DNA of 64,000 nt, taken from assembly GCA_025361565.1 (NCBI GenBank), contig JANYKN010000175.1, positions 85,078 to 149,077 on the forward strand. The letters run 5' to 3'. The notes beneath the pieces are model-generated. The model was not told the DNA's origin, made no database searches, and saw nothing but the letters and a program-made list of their open reading frames with translations. Within the stretch, counting starts at the first letter, position 1, and every line of letters starts with the position of its first letter. Below are positions 44,263 to 54,363 of the stretch, one piece after another. Both the position numbers and the translations under genes were made by a program. The stretch comes from Bacteroidota bacterium (GTDB lineage Bacteria; Bacteroidota; Bacteroidia; Bacteroidales; NBLH01).

Positions 44263-45114
44263 TTATTGTCCATCTTCGTTTTTAATTAAATCAATTTTGT
44301 CACTATCAAGTGTGAGCCATATTTCAATACTTGAACCCATTGTAGATTGTGCGTTTTTTGAAGGGCTTTGTTTCCACACAATTGCAGTAATACTATCTTC
44401 AGTTGTGATAACGGTTTCGTCAAAATTCATTGCTCCGATATTTAAAGATTTATCCGTAGCTTTCTGATAGGCTTCACCTCTATTGAATCCCAATAAATTG
44501 GGCACCTGGGTAATCTGTCCTGAAGCCCCTCTTCCAAGCTCTAAATCAATACTGGAGTTTTTTTCTATGGAAGTTCCAGGTGCGATGGGTTTGCCATTAA
44601 AAAATTGCCGAAGAACATTATTCGTCGCAATATCAGGCACATATCTAAGATTTCCGATCTTTAGTCCGAATGATTCAATATCAGCTTTTGCCTGAATTAA
44701 TGAAACTCCCGTAAAATCCGGCATGGAAATCTTTTCTGGGTTAAAAGTTTTCAAAACCACATGAATGTTTCGACCTTCTTTTACTTTAAAATTTGGAGGA
44801 GGGGTTTGACTAATTATTGAGCCTTTTTTGCCTGGAGCATTGTAAACTGAATCAATAATTTTAAGTTCAAGATTTTTATCACTCGCCAATTCCATCGCAT
44901 CTTTTAGTGACATCCCTGTAAAATCAGGTACTGAGAGACCTTCACCATGATGCGTGATTACGCCAAGTGAATGAAAGATGATCATCATTAACGAAAAAAA
45001 TGCCAAAAGGGAAATGCTAAGATGCATTAGAAATGTTTTGGTAGTCAAAAAGCTACCAAAAGCTTTAAAGTTATTCGAAAACTTGCTTTCACTATTTTCG
45101 CTCATTGTTATCAT
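44263..45114 (-). CDS. PASTA-domain membrane protein
   Basis: 283 residues. A short cytoplasmic N-terminus and one membrane helix (MHLSISLLAFFSLMMIIFHS) precede three PASTA repeats (SVPDFTGMSLKDAMELASDK, MPDFTGVSLIQAKADIESFG, QVPNLLGFNRGEAYQKATDK). PASTA domains bind peptidoglycan or muropeptides. No kinase domain is attached. The gene neighbours rluD, a common arrangement in Bacteroidota as I recall it. Start at 45114 or at the fourth codon. Confidence 0.88.
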   Translation of the reverse strand: MITMSENSESKFSNNFKAFGSFLTTKTFLMHLSISLLAFFSLMMIIFHSLGVITHHGEGLSVPDFTGMSLKDAMELASDKNLELKIIDSVYNAPGKKGSIISQTPPPNFKVKEGRNIHVVLKTFNPEKISMPDFTGVSLIQAKADIESFGLKIGNLRYVPDIATNNVLRQFFNGKPIAPGTSIEKNSSIDLELGRGASGQITQVPNLLGFNRGEAYQKATDKSLNIGAMNFDETVITTEDSITAIVWKQSPSKNAQSTMGSSIEIWLTLDSDKIDLIKNEDGQ

Positions 45115-45248
45115 TTTATTTATTTCAGATTTTCAAAAATGCGGTAGCAAAGATAAAATTATCTTTGGAAACTAGCTAATTTGCAAGGTGTAAAACCCGA
45201 TTTGAAATAAAATTTAAACCATTGGCTTATAGTGTAATGCAAAATATT

Positions 45249-45323
45249 ACTTGTCAGGCTTTTTTTGCCCTAGATATATTTTATCAATAATAACCAACTT
45301 ACTTTATTTTTAGCCTGACAAGT
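45249..45323. repeat. 75-bp foldback repeat in the 45115-45469 gap
   Basis: ACTTGTCAGGCT (45249-45260) and AGCCTGACAAGT (45312-45323) are perfect reverse complements around an AT-rich core. No gene is present in the gap. The TGTCAGG core recalls the larger foldback at 1804-1934. Confidence 0.6.
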
Positions 45324-45469
45324 TTGCTTAACTCAACCATTAAAAGATATGAGATGGTGCATTATTGATCGAACATGGATTTTTCAAAAAAAAAATCAAT
45401 AACCTAGTTCTCCCATTTCTTGCAAATCCCCAGTTTAAAACTATCATGTTTAATGCCTTTTCAAATTGA

Positions 45470-46618
45470 TCAATTTTGCTCAATTTGTTCTGGTTGAGAA
45501 TAATCCCTAATAACGTTATAAAGTGTGCCCCGCTCAATTGGTATACGGTTAACTTCCATAATTAAATCTGCAAGTTCGTTTATACTCATTGTTGGTGATT
45601 TATCTTCAACTCCAGCCATAGAGTAAATTTTAGTACTATCGTCAATTGTTCCATCAACATCATCTACGCCAAACGAGAGCGATAATTGGGTGGTTTGTTT
45701 GCCAATCATTGGCCAATAAGCTTTTAGATGGTCAAAATTGTCAAGAAATAACCTGGAAACCGCATAATTTTTAAGGTCTTCGATTGTTGTGACTTCGCCA
45801 ATGTGCGAAAGTTTATTATTCTCCTTTCTGAACTTTAAAGGAATATAGGTATTAAACATCCCTGTTTCATCTTGCAATTCTCTCAATCGTCGCATGTGGT
45901 CAATACGATGTTTATATTTTTCTATATGCCCATATAGAATAGTAGCATTGGACGGAATTCCTGCCAAATGAGCTTCACGATGAATATTGAGCCACATATC
46001 TGCACTTGATTTTTCGTCACAGACCTGGCTTCTTATTTCCTGATCAAAGATTTCGGCACCTCCACCTGGAATTGAATCCAAACCATACTCTTTTAGCATC
46101 ATAAGGCCTTCTTTAATAGAAACATGTGCCTTTTTTATCATAAAATCAAGTTCAATAGCGGTAAATGCTTTTACGTGTATCGAAGGTATGATTTTTTTAA
46201 TTTGTGTTATCATGTTTCCATAATAATGAAGGTCCCTTCGGGGATGAACTCCTCCAACAATATGAACTTCAGTTACATTTTTGTCTTTATAGGAGCTGAC
46301 TTTTCCCAAAATCTGATCTAGGGAATATTCCCAGGCATCTTCATCTCCTGTTTTACGAACGTAAGAGCAAAATTTACAATTATAAATGCAAATATTTGTG
46401 GGTTCAATATGAAAATTGCGGTTGAAATAGGTTTTATCACCATGTTTTCGCTCACGCACCAAATTTGCTAACGCTCCAAGAAGGCCCAGTTCTCCTTTTT
46501 CAAATAAAAGCAAACCTTCTTCATCTGAAATTCGTTTTCCTTCAATAATTTTTTCAGCAATTTTCTGAAGGCCGTTGCCCAAATTGTTTTTTAAAACAAG
46601 TTCTATATTAGAGTACAT
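45470..46618 (-). CDS. mqnE: Aminofutalosine synthase (radical SAM)
   Basis: 382 residues. The radical SAM cluster motif is CIYNCKFC (CX3CX2C). EVHIVGGVHPRRDLHYYGNM, IHVKAFTAIELDFMIKKA and GLDSIPGGGAEIFDQEIRSQ match MqnE rather than the related MqnC. It joins enolpyruvyl-benzoate and SAM to form aminofutalosine, the first committed steps of the futalosine route to menaquinone. No other mqn gene is in the window. Start at 46618 (MYSNIELV). Confidence 0.9.
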   Translation of the reverse strand: MYSNIELVLKNNLGNGLQKIAEKIIEGKRISDEEGLLLFEKGELGLLGALANLVRERKHGDKTYFNRNFHIEPTNICIYNCKFCSYVRKTGDEDAWEYSLDQILGKVSSYKDKNVTEVHIVGGVHPRRDLHYYGNMITQIKKIIPSIHVKAFTAIELDFMIKKAHVSIKEGLMMLKEYGLDSIPGGGAEIFDQEIRSQVCDEKSSADMWLNIHREAHLAGIPSNATILYGHIEKYKHRIDHMRRLRELQDETGMFNTYIPLKFRKENNKLSHIGEVTTIEDLKNYAVSRLFLDNFDHLKAYWPMIGKQTTQLSLSFGVDDVDGTIDDSTKIYSMAGVEDKSPTMSINELADLIMEVNRIPIERGTLYNVIRDYSQPEQIEQN

Positions 46619-46638
46619 AATACGTTTTTAATTTGATG

Positions 46639-46646
46639 CAAATATA
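46639..46646 (-). promoter_or_regulatory. Possible -7 element of mqnE
   Basis: TATATTTG on the minus strand lies about 20 bases before the mqnE start. The nearest TTG upstream is 15 bases away, slightly short. The remainder of the 46619-46944 gap shows only the rpmH terminator. Confidence 0.45.
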
Positions 46647-46895
46647 GAAATTAAAAAAAACCAATGTGAACTAATTATTTGATATCCTATTTAGAAAAGC
46701 CCAAAGATTTTACTAATTGGAAGAGTTTCCAGGCTGAAATTTATTCAATGTTGCAAAAAGGATATTTATTGTGAAGTTCTAGGCTTAGTATTCCAAAACC
46801 ATGAAGTGTTCGAATTAGAAGGAGTAAATCGCTGAAGTTATAATAATTGCATTAAACGCAATTAATTGAATCTTAACTTTATGCAAAAACGAAAA

Positions 46896-46917
46896 CCCTT
46901 CTTAAAAATAAGAAGGG
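46896..46917 (-). terminator. Terminator of rpmH
   Basis: CCCTTCTT (46896-46903) and AAGAAGGG (46910-46917) form an eight-pair stem. On the minus strand it is followed by GTTTTCGTTTTT. Confidence 0.85.
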
Positions 46918-46944
46918 CCCATTATAGTAAAGCCTTAATTAATA

Positions 46945-47103
46945 TTATGCTTTGTGGCGTGCTTCGTCTGAAACAGTCAGTTTTTTTCTTCCTTTTGCTC
47001 TACGGGAAGCCAGAACTCTACGGCCATTAGCTGTAGCCATTCTTTCCCTGAAACCATGTTTGTTTCTTCTTTTTCTGTTCGATGGTTGAAATGTCCTTTT
47101 CAT
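46945..47103 (-). CDS. rpmH: Large ribosomal subunit protein bL34
   Basis: 52 residues beginning [20 protein letters not shown] and containing [20 protein letters not shown], the invariant signature of bL34. Basic and of usual length, with a short C-terminal extension ([11 protein letters not shown]). It is flanked by its own promoter and terminator and is therefore monocistronic. Confidence 0.97.
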   Translation of the reverse strand: MKRTFQPSNRKRRNKHGFRERMATANGRRVLASRRAKGRKKLTVSDEARHKA

Positions 47104-47136
47104 CACTTAATATTTAAGATTCTCATTTTCGGACTG

Positions 47137-47165
47137 CAAAATTAATATAATTTTCTATTAATCAA
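47137..47165 (-). promoter_or_regulatory. Promoter of rpmH
   Basis: On the minus strand TTG (47163-47165), an 18-base spacer and TAATTTTG (47137-47144) match the Bacteroidota -33/-7 pattern. The start codon is 34 bases from the -7 element. Nothing else was seen between rpmH and rsmG. Confidence 0.6.
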
Positions 47166-47356
47166 AATACTTTTATGGATTAAAATAATCTGGCGTAAAA
47201 TCAAATCCATTTTGAAGATTTCATTGTATTTATAATTATATAGTTAGCCTTTATGTTTTTACAGTATTCTAATTCCATTCAAATGGTTCAATTTCATTAT
47301 TCAAGTTCCTGATAATTGTCTTCAAAAAATAAAAATAAAATGCTGATTATATGAAA

Positions 47357-47986
47357 CTAACTTTGGTAAACCGGATAATGAATCACATATTTGGTTTCGA
47401 AAAAATCTTCTTTAAAAAAATCTTGAATTGGATATAATGTCAATTCTTTTTCAAACCCTTTCAGTTCTTCAGATAAATCGCCTCCTTTTAAGTAAATAAT
47501 TCCATTTTGTATACTATTTTTATTCACTGCACTAATTTTTCCTGCTGAAAGTTTCACAAATTGAGGAAATGCTGTTACTGCCCTGCTAATTATGAAATCA
47601 AATTTACCTTTCAGTTCATTACTGTGCAAATGCTGGGTTGCAACATTTTTTAGATCCAGACTTTCTACAATAGAAGCCACAACCTTTATTTTTTTTCGAA
47701 TTGAATCTATCAATAAAAAATTAACTTCAGGAAATAAAATGGCAAGGGGAATTCCTGGAAAACCACCTCCTGTGCCAATATCAACAATATCTGTGCCTGG
47801 CCGAAAATTGATAATTTTGGCAATTGCCAATGAATGCAAAATATGTCGTTCGTATAAGCTACTAATATCCTTACGAGAAATGACATTAATTTTATCGTTC
47901 CAACTGACGTATAAATCCTCAAGCCTTGAGAAATTCTCCATCTGTTTAACTGAAAGTGTTTGAAAATATTTTTTTATTAGTTCCAA
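47357..47986 (-). CDS. rsmG: 16S rRNA (guanine-N7) methyltransferase
   Basis: 209 residues. IVDIGTGGGFPGIPLAILFP is the SAM-binding motif, and LLIDSIRKKIKVV and FDFIISRAVTAF complete the RsmG pattern. The N-terminal YVSWNDKINVISRKD is also typical. It methylates G527 of 16S rRNA (E. coli numbering). It follows the sigma-factor gene by 16 bases. Confidence 0.94.
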   Translation of the reverse strand: MELIKKYFQTLSVKQMENFSRLEDLYVSWNDKINVISRKDISSLYERHILHSLAIAKIINFRPGTDIVDIGTGGGFPGIPLAILFPEVNFLLIDSIRKKIKVVASIVESLDLKNVATQHLHSNELKGKFDFIISRAVTAFPQFVKLSAGKISAVNKNSIQNGIIYLKGGDLSEELKGFEKELTLYPIQDFFKEDFFETKYVIHYPVYQS

Positions 47987-48002
47987 TATAAATGTAGTTT
48001 AA

Positions 48003-48608
48003 CTAGAAATTGAAATCTCCTTTTTTGATGGTAGTCAATAGTAACTCTTTTGATCGGAAAAGCCTCGCTTTTACAGTTCCAAGCGGTATATTCAATTCCT
48101 CAGCTATTTCAACATATGAGAGGCTGTAAAAGTATTTAAGCTTTAAAATTTCTTGATAATCTGGGTGAAGTTTTTTGATAAAATCTTGTAAAACAATTTC
48201 CTTTTGTTCATTAATCATTCTTTCTTCTGGATCCATTATTTCATCATGAAATAAAGTTTCAGTCATATTGCTTTCATTTTCAAGACTTTCATCTATTGAA
48301 AGCATTTTGTACTTATTCTGTCTACGTAAAAAATCGATGCAATGGTTACTTGCAATTTTAAATAACCAGGTACTAAATGCATATTTTGGAGTATAATTAT
48401 TGAGCATTTTAAAAGCTTTTCCAAAAACTTCGATGGTTAAATCTTCAGCATCATCAACATTTTGAACCATCCTCTTCATCATAAAAAATAAAGGATCCCG
48501 ATAGATACCCATCAACTTAGTATAAGCTTGCTGGGCGCCTCCTAATGCTTCTGTTACAAGATTATAATCGCGCTGTGCTTTGTCTGAAAGATCAGAAATA
48601 GGATTCAT
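48003..48608 (-). CDS. ECF-type RNA polymerase sigma factor
   Basis: 201 residues. Region 2 contains DAEDLTIEVFGKAFKMLNNY and FSTWLFKIASNHCIDFLRRQ; region 4 contains YFYSLSYVEIAEELNIPLGT and VKARLFRSKELL. No anti-sigma gene is adjacent, unusual for classical ECF factors but common in Bacteroidota. Its start overlaps the stop of the membrane glycosyltransferase gene (4 bases), so the two are coupled. Confidence 0.9.
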   Translation of the reverse strand: MNPISDLSDKAQRDYNLVTEALGGAQQAYTKLMGIYRDPLFFMMKRMVQNVDDAEDLTIEVFGKAFKMLNNYTPKYAFSTWLFKIASNHCIDFLRRQNKYKMLSIDESLENESNMTETLFHDEIMDPEERMINEQKEIVLQDFIKKLHPDYQEILKLKYFYSLSYVEIAEELNIPLGTVKARLFRSKELLLTTIKKGDFNF

Positions 48609-49735
48609 TTTTTTCTTTTCTGAAGTTTGATATTACTCAAATGAACCATAAAATTAATGATTGGAATAATAAAATCAAATATTATACCTAAATAAAATAT
48701 TCCACTTTCTTTCAACCTTTTAGAGGCAAAATAAAATATGATCAATTGTATTAAATACCTAATGAAAAATCCAATAATTAGAATTATTATAATATTGGGA
48801 AAAAACATCCCAGCAATGAATGATATAAATAGCAATATTCTGCTAATGATTTCAAAACCAAGCACAACTTTATGCTTAAAACGGTAATATTTCCCGGTTG
48901 TTAAGTGTCGCTTTTTTTGATAAAGCCAGGATTTAAAATCTTTTTCAGGAACACTGGAAGTAAATGAATCCGGATCAAGTTTGATTCGAACATTCTTACT
49001 TGTTGCGTTGTCATTTACAAATAGGTCATCATCGCCTGAAGCAAGGTGGAGATGTCTGAAAAATCCTTTATTATTGAAAAAAATAGCTTTTCGATAAGCA
49101 AGGTTCCTGCCCACCCCCATATAAGGCAATTTTGCCATTGCAAACGTAAAATATTGAAGGGCAATAAATAAAGTGTCGAATCTTATCATTTTATTCAAAA
49201 ATCCTTTATTACCCATATATCCGCCATAACCGAGCACGAAATCTGCATTCTCTTCAAATTTCTCTTGCATTTTTGAAATCCAATTTTTCGAAAAGGTTTG
49301 GCAATCTGCATCAATAAGCAACACCCAATCATTTTTTGCAGCTTTAAGACCGATTGATACTGCCAGTTTTTTGCTATGTTTCAATTTTCCTGTTGAAGGG
49401 ATTGTAGTAACATATAATTTTGAGTATTCACTTTTATATATTTTCAAAATATCTTCGGTATCGTCGTTTGAGCCATCATTCACAACAATTACCTCATAAT
49501 TCGGATAATCTTGGGTTAAAATGCCAGGTAAAAACTCTTTTAAATATTTGCCTTCATTTTTAGCACATATAATAACAGAAACAGGGAATTGTTCTTTTAT
49601 TATGGTCGGCTTTTCTTTATAAAACCTGATTCTTAAATAAAAAAACAAATAATAAAATAATTGAATTAAAAAAGCAACAGTGAATGCAATTAGGATACTT
49701 ATTTCAAAAATATTTAAATTCAATAAATAACTCAT
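48605..49735 (-). CDS. Membrane-bound family 2 glycosyltransferase
   Basis: 376 residues from the ATG at 49735 (MSYLLNLNIFEISIL); an in-frame start at 49801 would place 22 poorly conserved residues before the first membrane helix. The GT-A core has PVSVIICAKNEGKYLKEFLP, VIVVNDGSNDDTEDIL and LLIDADCQ. C-terminal hydrophobic helices follow KSWLYQKKRHLTTGKYYRFK, the region equivalent to the Q/RxxRW motif of processive enzymes (here QKKRH). It may build a glycan or glycolipid at the inner membrane. Confidence 0.87.
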   Translation of the reverse strand: MSYLLNLNIFEISILIAFTVAFLIQLFYYLFFYLRIRFYKEKPTIIKEQFPVSVIICAKNEGKYLKEFLPGILTQDYPNYEVIVVNDGSNDDTEDILKIYKSEYSKLYVTTIPSTGKLKHSKKLAVSIGLKAAKNDWVLLIDADCQTFSKNWISKMQEKFEENADFVLGYGGYMGNKGFLNKMIRFDTLFIALQYFTFAMAKLPYMGVGRNLAYRKAIFFNNKGFFRHLHLASGDDDLFVNDNATSKNVRIKLDPDSFTSSVPEKDFKSWLYQKKRHLTTGKYYRFKHKVVLGFEIISRILLFISFIAGMFFPNIIIILIIGFFIRYLIQLIIFYFASKRLKESGIFYLGIIFDFIIPIINFMVHLSNIKLQKRKK

Positions 49736-50058
49736 AATCAAAGATATATTATTTATTTCAGTGAAAAGGGAAATAAAATTACAGGTGCCAAATTTAAGCA
49801 AATTAATTAGTTTTAGCAGAATTATTTAATCCCAAATGCAAATGTTTCAAATCAGAACTTTCAAAAAGTTTCAAAAAGATAGTTTTTACTTTATAAAAAT
49901 TATAAAATGTCGGTAAAATGCATTGTTTTAACTCAATTTATACTTTTAAATCAATTAGGTTCAAAATATAATAGCTACTTTCGCACGAGTAAAATAAATC
50001 AACAAAGCTTTATTTATTTTACTGTTTTAAAGAATTATTGGAAGCATAAATAGGATAA

Positions 50059-51189
50059 ATGAAGTTTGAAATAGAAAAACGCGATAAAGCAACATTGGCA
50101 AGAACCGGTATAATTTCTACTGACAGGGGAAAAATACTTACCCCTATTTTTATGCCGGTTGGGACTGTTGGATCTGTAAAGGGAATTCATCAAACAGAGC
50201 TAATGGATGATGTTAATGCACAAATCATTCTTGGAAATACTTACCATTTATATTTAAGGCCCGGAATGGATGTTTTAAAACAGGCAGGCGGCTTACATAA
50301 ATTTATGAACTGGCACAGGCCTATTTTAACCGACAGTGGTGGTTTTCAGGTATATTCCCTTTCTGCACAAAGAAAACTTTCAGATAAAGGCGCATCGTTC
50401 CGTTCTCATATAGATGGCTCAAAACACCTTTTTAGTCCAGAAAGTGTTGTTGATATTCAAAGAACAATTGGATCGGATATTATGATGGCTTTTGATGAAT
50501 GTACACCTTATCCTTGTGATTACAACTACGCAGACAAATCGCTGGATCTCACTCATCTTTGGCTCGACAGGGGAATTAATCATTTTAGGAATACCGAAGA
50601 TTTGTATGGTTTTTCTCAAGCATTTTTCCCAATCGTGCAAGGAAGTGTATATAAAGATTTAAGAATAAAATCAGCCGAAATAATTTCTGCTTATGGTGCT
50701 GAAGGCAATGCAATTGGTGGATTATCAGTTGGTGAACCTGTCGAAGACATGTATGCTATGCTTGAAGTCGTTAATTCTATTCTTCCGGATGATAAACCCC
50801 GCTACCTGATGGGAGTTGGCACTCCGGCGAATATCCTGGAAGGAATAGCTCTTGGTGTTGATATGTTCGATTGTGTAATGCCAACGCGAAATGGCCGAAA
50901 TGGAATGTTATTTACCCGGAATGGAATTATCAATATAAAAAACGAAAAATGGAAAAACGATTTTTCACCCATTGAAGAAAATGGTTCTTCATTTGTTGAT
51001 ATGCAATATTCAAAAGCCTACCTTAGACATTTAGTAGCCGCAAATGAAAGATTGGCCGCACAAATTGCAAGTTTGCATAATCTTGCGTTTTATCTTTGGC
51101 TTGTTGGCGAAGCCCGAAACAAAATTGAAATCGGAGAGTTTTATAGCTGGAAACAAACTATGGTTAAATTATTAATGGAAAGGTTGTAA
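50059..51189 (+). CDS. tgt: tRNA-guanine transglycosylase (queuine/preQ1)
   Basis: 376 residues. PIFMPVGTVGSVKGIHQTEL, NTYHLYLRPG, LTDSGGFQVYSL, MAFDECTPYP, GGLSVGEP and DMFDCVMPTRNGRNGMLFTR include the catalytic Asp residues. It exchanges guanine 34 for preQ1 in tRNA. The C-x-C-x2-C zinc ligands usual near the C-terminus are absent: the equivalent stretch reads ENGSSFVDMQYSKAYLRHLV. The later His (SLHNLAFYL) remains. It heads a run with the permease gene 54 bases downstream. Confidence 0.94.
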   Translation: MKFEIEKRDKATLARTGIISTDRGKILTPIFMPVGTVGSVKGIHQTELMDDVNAQIILGNTYHLYLRPGMDVLKQAGGLHKFMNWHRPILTDSGGFQVYSLSAQRKLSDKGASFRSHIDGSKHLFSPESVVDIQRTIGSDIMMAFDECTPYPCDYNYADKSLDLTHLWLDRGINHFRNTEDLYGFSQAFFPIVQGSVYKDLRIKSAEIISAYGAEGNAIGGLSVGEPVEDMYAMLEVVNSILPDDKPRYLMGVGTPANILEGIALGVDMFDCVMPTRNGRNGMLFTRNGIINIKNEKWKNDFSPIEENGSSFVDMQYSKAYLRHLVAANERLAAQIASLHNLAFYLWLVGEARNKIEIGEFYSWKQTMVKLLMERL

Positions 51190-51243
51190 AATCAAGGAAA
51201 CAAATAATTCAAAATATAAAATGAATATTTAAGTTTAATAAAT

Positions 51244-52353
51244 ATGATCAACAAGATATTTAGGCATTTAGGATTAAAAACTATTGATATTTATATAATT
51301 AGAAAATTCCTCGGAACTTTCTTTTTTTCCATTGCATTAATTCTTGCCATTGTAATTGTATTTGATTTGGCTGAAAAAATGGAAGATTTCATGGAAAAAC
51401 ACGTTCCATGGAGCGAAATTATACTTACCTATTATTTTAATTTCTTACCCTATTTTGCTAATTTTTTCTCTCCCCTATTTATTTTTATATCTGTTATATT
51501 TTTTACATCCAAATTAACAAACAATTCCGAAATAGTAGCTATTTTAAGCAGTGGTGTCAGTTATCCGCGTTTAATGCGGCCTTATTTCATATCTGCATTG
51601 TTTTTGGCAATATTTTCATTTGTATTAACCGGTTATGTGATACCTCCGGCAAATAAAAAACGAATAGATTTTGAATTGAAATATATTGATGAAGCACAAG
51701 GATTCTTAAAGCGTAATGTTCATAGGCAATTAGCTCCTGGCCAATTTGCTTATATCGAAAGCTATGATGTGAACAGAGATGTTGGATACCGATTTTCATT
51801 AGAAAAATTTGAAAACGATGAACTGGTATCAAAATTAATGTCAGAAAGGGTGCAATGGGATTCAATTGCTCTTAAATGGAGAATTGATAACTATTATCTC
51901 AGAAAATATAAAGCAGGAAGTATTCAGGAAATTAAAAAAGGCTTAAAATTAGATACAGTTATCAATTTGCATCCCCAAGATTTTAAAATGGTATTAAAAT
52001 CGATTGAAACATTGAATTCTAATGAATTAAATACCTTTATTGAAGAGCAGCAAATGAGAGGCGATGATAATCTAGAAGCATACAAGGTTGAGAGGTATAG
52101 GAGGTTTGCTTTTCCGTTTTCAACTTTTATTTTAACACTTATTGGTGTAAGTTTGTCAACAAAAAAGAAGAGGGGCGGTACTGGGTTGAATATTGCTGCA
52201 GGAATTGCCCTTAGCTTTATCTATATTTTATTTATGCAGATATTTACAGAACTGGCCAAAGCAAATTCATTGCCTTCCCTTTTAGCATTGTGGATGCCTA
52301 ACTTAATCTTTTTTGTCATTGGATTTATTTTATATTTAATGGCTCCTAAATAA
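51244..52353 (+). CDS. LptF/LptG-family permease
   Basis: 369 residues. IYIIRKFLGTFFFSIALILA at the N-terminus, LPYFANFFSPLFIFISVIFF, NNSEIVAILSSGVSYPRLMR and three C-terminal membrane helices (FPFSTFILTLIGVSLSTKKK) are typical of the YjgP/YjgQ family. It would be one of the two transmembrane subunits that extract LPS from the inner membrane with LptB. Which of LptF or LptG cannot be decided here. Confidence 0.9.
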   Translation: MINKIFRHLGLKTIDIYIIRKFLGTFFFSIALILAIVIVFDLAEKMEDFMEKHVPWSEIILTYYFNFLPYFANFFSPLFIFISVIFFTSKLTNNSEIVAILSSGVSYPRLMRPYFISALFLAIFSFVLTGYVIPPANKKRIDFELKYIDEAQGFLKRNVHRQLAPGQFAYIESYDVNRDVGYRFSLEKFENDELVSKLMSERVQWDSIALKWRIDNYYLRKYKAGSIQEIKKGLKLDTVINLHPQDFKMVLKSIETLNSNELNTFIEEQQMRGDDNLEAYKVERYRRFAFPFSTFILTLIGVSLSTKKKRGGTGLNIAAGIALSFIYILFMQIFTELAKANSLPSLLALWMPNLIFFVIGFILYLMAPK

Positions 52354-52562
52354 AGTGCAATAAAATTTCCTTCAAATTTATAGATTTAATTTATAGATAC
52401 TTGCATTGTTTTATAATTACAAATTATCATCATATTTTTACTTAGAAAACAATGCTTGAATAGAAAAATAGAAAAATGTGAATGAAAATCTCATTATTTC
52501 TAATTAATTAAATTTATTTTTGTGATAAATAGTAAAATTCAAAGTCTTAGCGGTAATATACG

Positions 52563-54266
52563 ATGATCGAAAATAATTCAGAAATCAAAGAGAACAAAAA
52601 ACCCTTAAATTTTATCGAAAGTTTTATTGAACAAGATATTAGAGAGGGTAAAAATGAAGGAAAAATCCATACCCGTTTTCCTCCGGAGCCCAATGGATAT
52701 TTGCATATTGGACATGCCAAGTCAATTTGTCTTAATTTTGGGATAGCCGAAAATTATAATGGTTCATGCAATTTAAGGTTTGATGATACCAATCCGGTAA
52801 AAGAAGATATAGAATATGTAGATTCAATAATGGAGGATGTTCAATGGCTTGGATTTAAATGGGCAGCTGAACCGCATTATGCCTCAGATTATTTCGAACA
52901 ATTATTTGAATTTGCAATTAAACTGATTCACTCGGGCAAAGCCTATGTTTGTGAACAAAATGCTGAGCAAATCAAAGAATACAAAGGCACTCCAACAGAA
53001 CCAGGCAAAGAGAGCCCATGGAGAAATAGGAGCATTGATGAAAACCTCGATTTATTTCAGAGGATGAGAAAAGGTGAATTTGAAGAAGGAAAATATCTTT
53101 TAAGAGCCAAAATCGATATGACCTCTCCAAACATGCACATGCGCGACCCAATTCTGTATCGTATTAAATATGCAGATCATCACAGAACAGGCAGCAAATG
53201 GTGTATATACCCCATGTATGATTTCACTCATGGACAATCCGATTTTTTTGAAGGAATAACCCATTCACTCTGCACACTTGAATTTGAAGTGCATCGCCCA
53301 CTTTATAACTGGTTTCTTGATCAATTAACCAACCAGAGCTATAGGCCAAGACAAATCGAATTTGCCCGGTTGAACCTGACCTACACAGTTATGAGCAAAC
53401 GTAAACTTTTACAGCTTGTTCAGGAAAAAAGAGTTAGCGGTTGGGATGATCCACGTATGCCAACAATATGTGGCTTACGCAGGCGTGGCTATACTCCAGA
53501 AGCAATTCGTAATTTTGCCGATAGAATTGGAGTAAGCAAACATGATGGATTCATAGATGTAGCTTTACTTGAACACAGTATTAGAGAAGATTTGAACAAA
53601 AAAGCAATCCGGGTAATGGGTGTGTTAGATCCCGTAAAGGTAATCATAACCAACTATCCCGAAGGTAAAGAAGAGTTTTTGGAAGCGACAAACAATCCCG
53701 AAGATGAAAGTATGGGAAAAAGAGAAGTACCATTTTCTCGAGAATTATATCTTGAACAAGAAGATTTTATGGAAATCCCATCCAAAGGATATTTTCGTTT
53801 ATCTCCGGGTACAGAAGTAAGATTACGTTACGCTTATTTTATCAAGTGCAATGAAGTTATTAAGAACAAGGATGGAAATATATTGGAAATCCATTGTTCT
53901 TATGATCCTGATTCAAAAGGAGGAAAAGCTCCTGACGGACGAAAAGTAAAAGCAACCTTACATTGGGTGTCGGCCAAACATGCTATTAATGCAGAAGTTA
54001 GACTCTATGACCGCCTTTTTAATGTAGAAGATCCTGATGGAGATAAAGAAGGCCGTGACTTTAAAGAGTTTTTAAATGTCGAATCGCTTCAGGTTCTGAC
54101 CAATGCAAAGCTTGAACCTTTCATCTTAAATGCGAAGGCTGGTGATAAATTCCAATTTGAGAGAAAAGGTTATTTCTGTGTCGATAAAGATACAATGCCA
54201 GTAAAACCTGTATTTAATCGCACAGTTACTTTAAAAGACAGTTGGGAAAAACAGAAAGGAAAATAA
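52563..54266 (+). CDS. glnS: Glutaminyl-tRNA synthetase
   Basis: 567 residues, class I. The HIGH motif is in [20 protein letters not shown] and the KMSKS equivalent in [31 protein letters not shown] and the C-terminal beta-barrel anticodon domain are typical. The presence of glnS means Gln-tRNA is charged directly rather than by amidation. TATTTTTG at 52515-52522 is a -7-like element about 40 bases upstream. A strong terminator follows. Confidence 0.97.
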   Translation: MIENNSEIKENKKPLNFIESFIEQDIREGKNEGKIHTRFPPEPNGYLHIGHAKSICLNFGIAENYNGSCNLRFDDTNPVKEDIEYVDSIMEDVQWLGFKWAAEPHYASDYFEQLFEFAIKLIHSGKAYVCEQNAEQIKEYKGTPTEPGKESPWRNRSIDENLDLFQRMRKGEFEEGKYLLRAKIDMTSPNMHMRDPILYRIKYADHHRTGSKWCIYPMYDFTHGQSDFFEGITHSLCTLEFEVHRPLYNWFLDQLTNQSYRPRQIEFARLNLTYTVMSKRKLLQLVQEKRVSGWDDPRMPTICGLRRRGYTPEAIRNFADRIGVSKHDGFIDVALLEHSIREDLNKKAIRVMGVLDPVKVIITNYPEGKEEFLEATNNPEDESMGKREVPFSRELYLEQEDFMEIPSKGYFRLSPGTEVRLRYAYFIKCNEVIKNKDGNILEIHCSYDPDSKGGKAPDGRKVKATLHWVSAKHAINAEVRLYDRLFNVEDPDGDKEGRDFKEFLNVESLQVLTNAKLEPFILNAKAGDKFQFERKGYFCVDKDTMPVKPVFNRTVTLKDSWEKQKGK

Positions 54267-54311
54267 AAATTTGAAAAATATTTAACACAAACAAAACTTT
54301 CAATTAACCAA

Positions 54312-54360
54312 TAATAAAACGAAAAACCAGAACTATTGTATTCTGGTTTTCGTTTTATTA
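54312..54360. terminator. Bidirectional terminator between glnS and lspA
   Basis: TAATAAAACGAAAAACCAGAA (54312-54332) is complementary to TTCTGGTTTTCGTTTTATTA (54341-54360) apart from one bulged base. It has a short loop and flanking A and T runs, and serves the two convergent transcripts. Confidence 0.9.
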
Positions 54361-54363
54361 CAT

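Noticed and set aside
45340..45537. 65-residue minus-strand frame overlapping the mqnE 3' end
   Set aside because: It is mostly a shifted frame of mqnE plus intergenic sequence, without conserved features.
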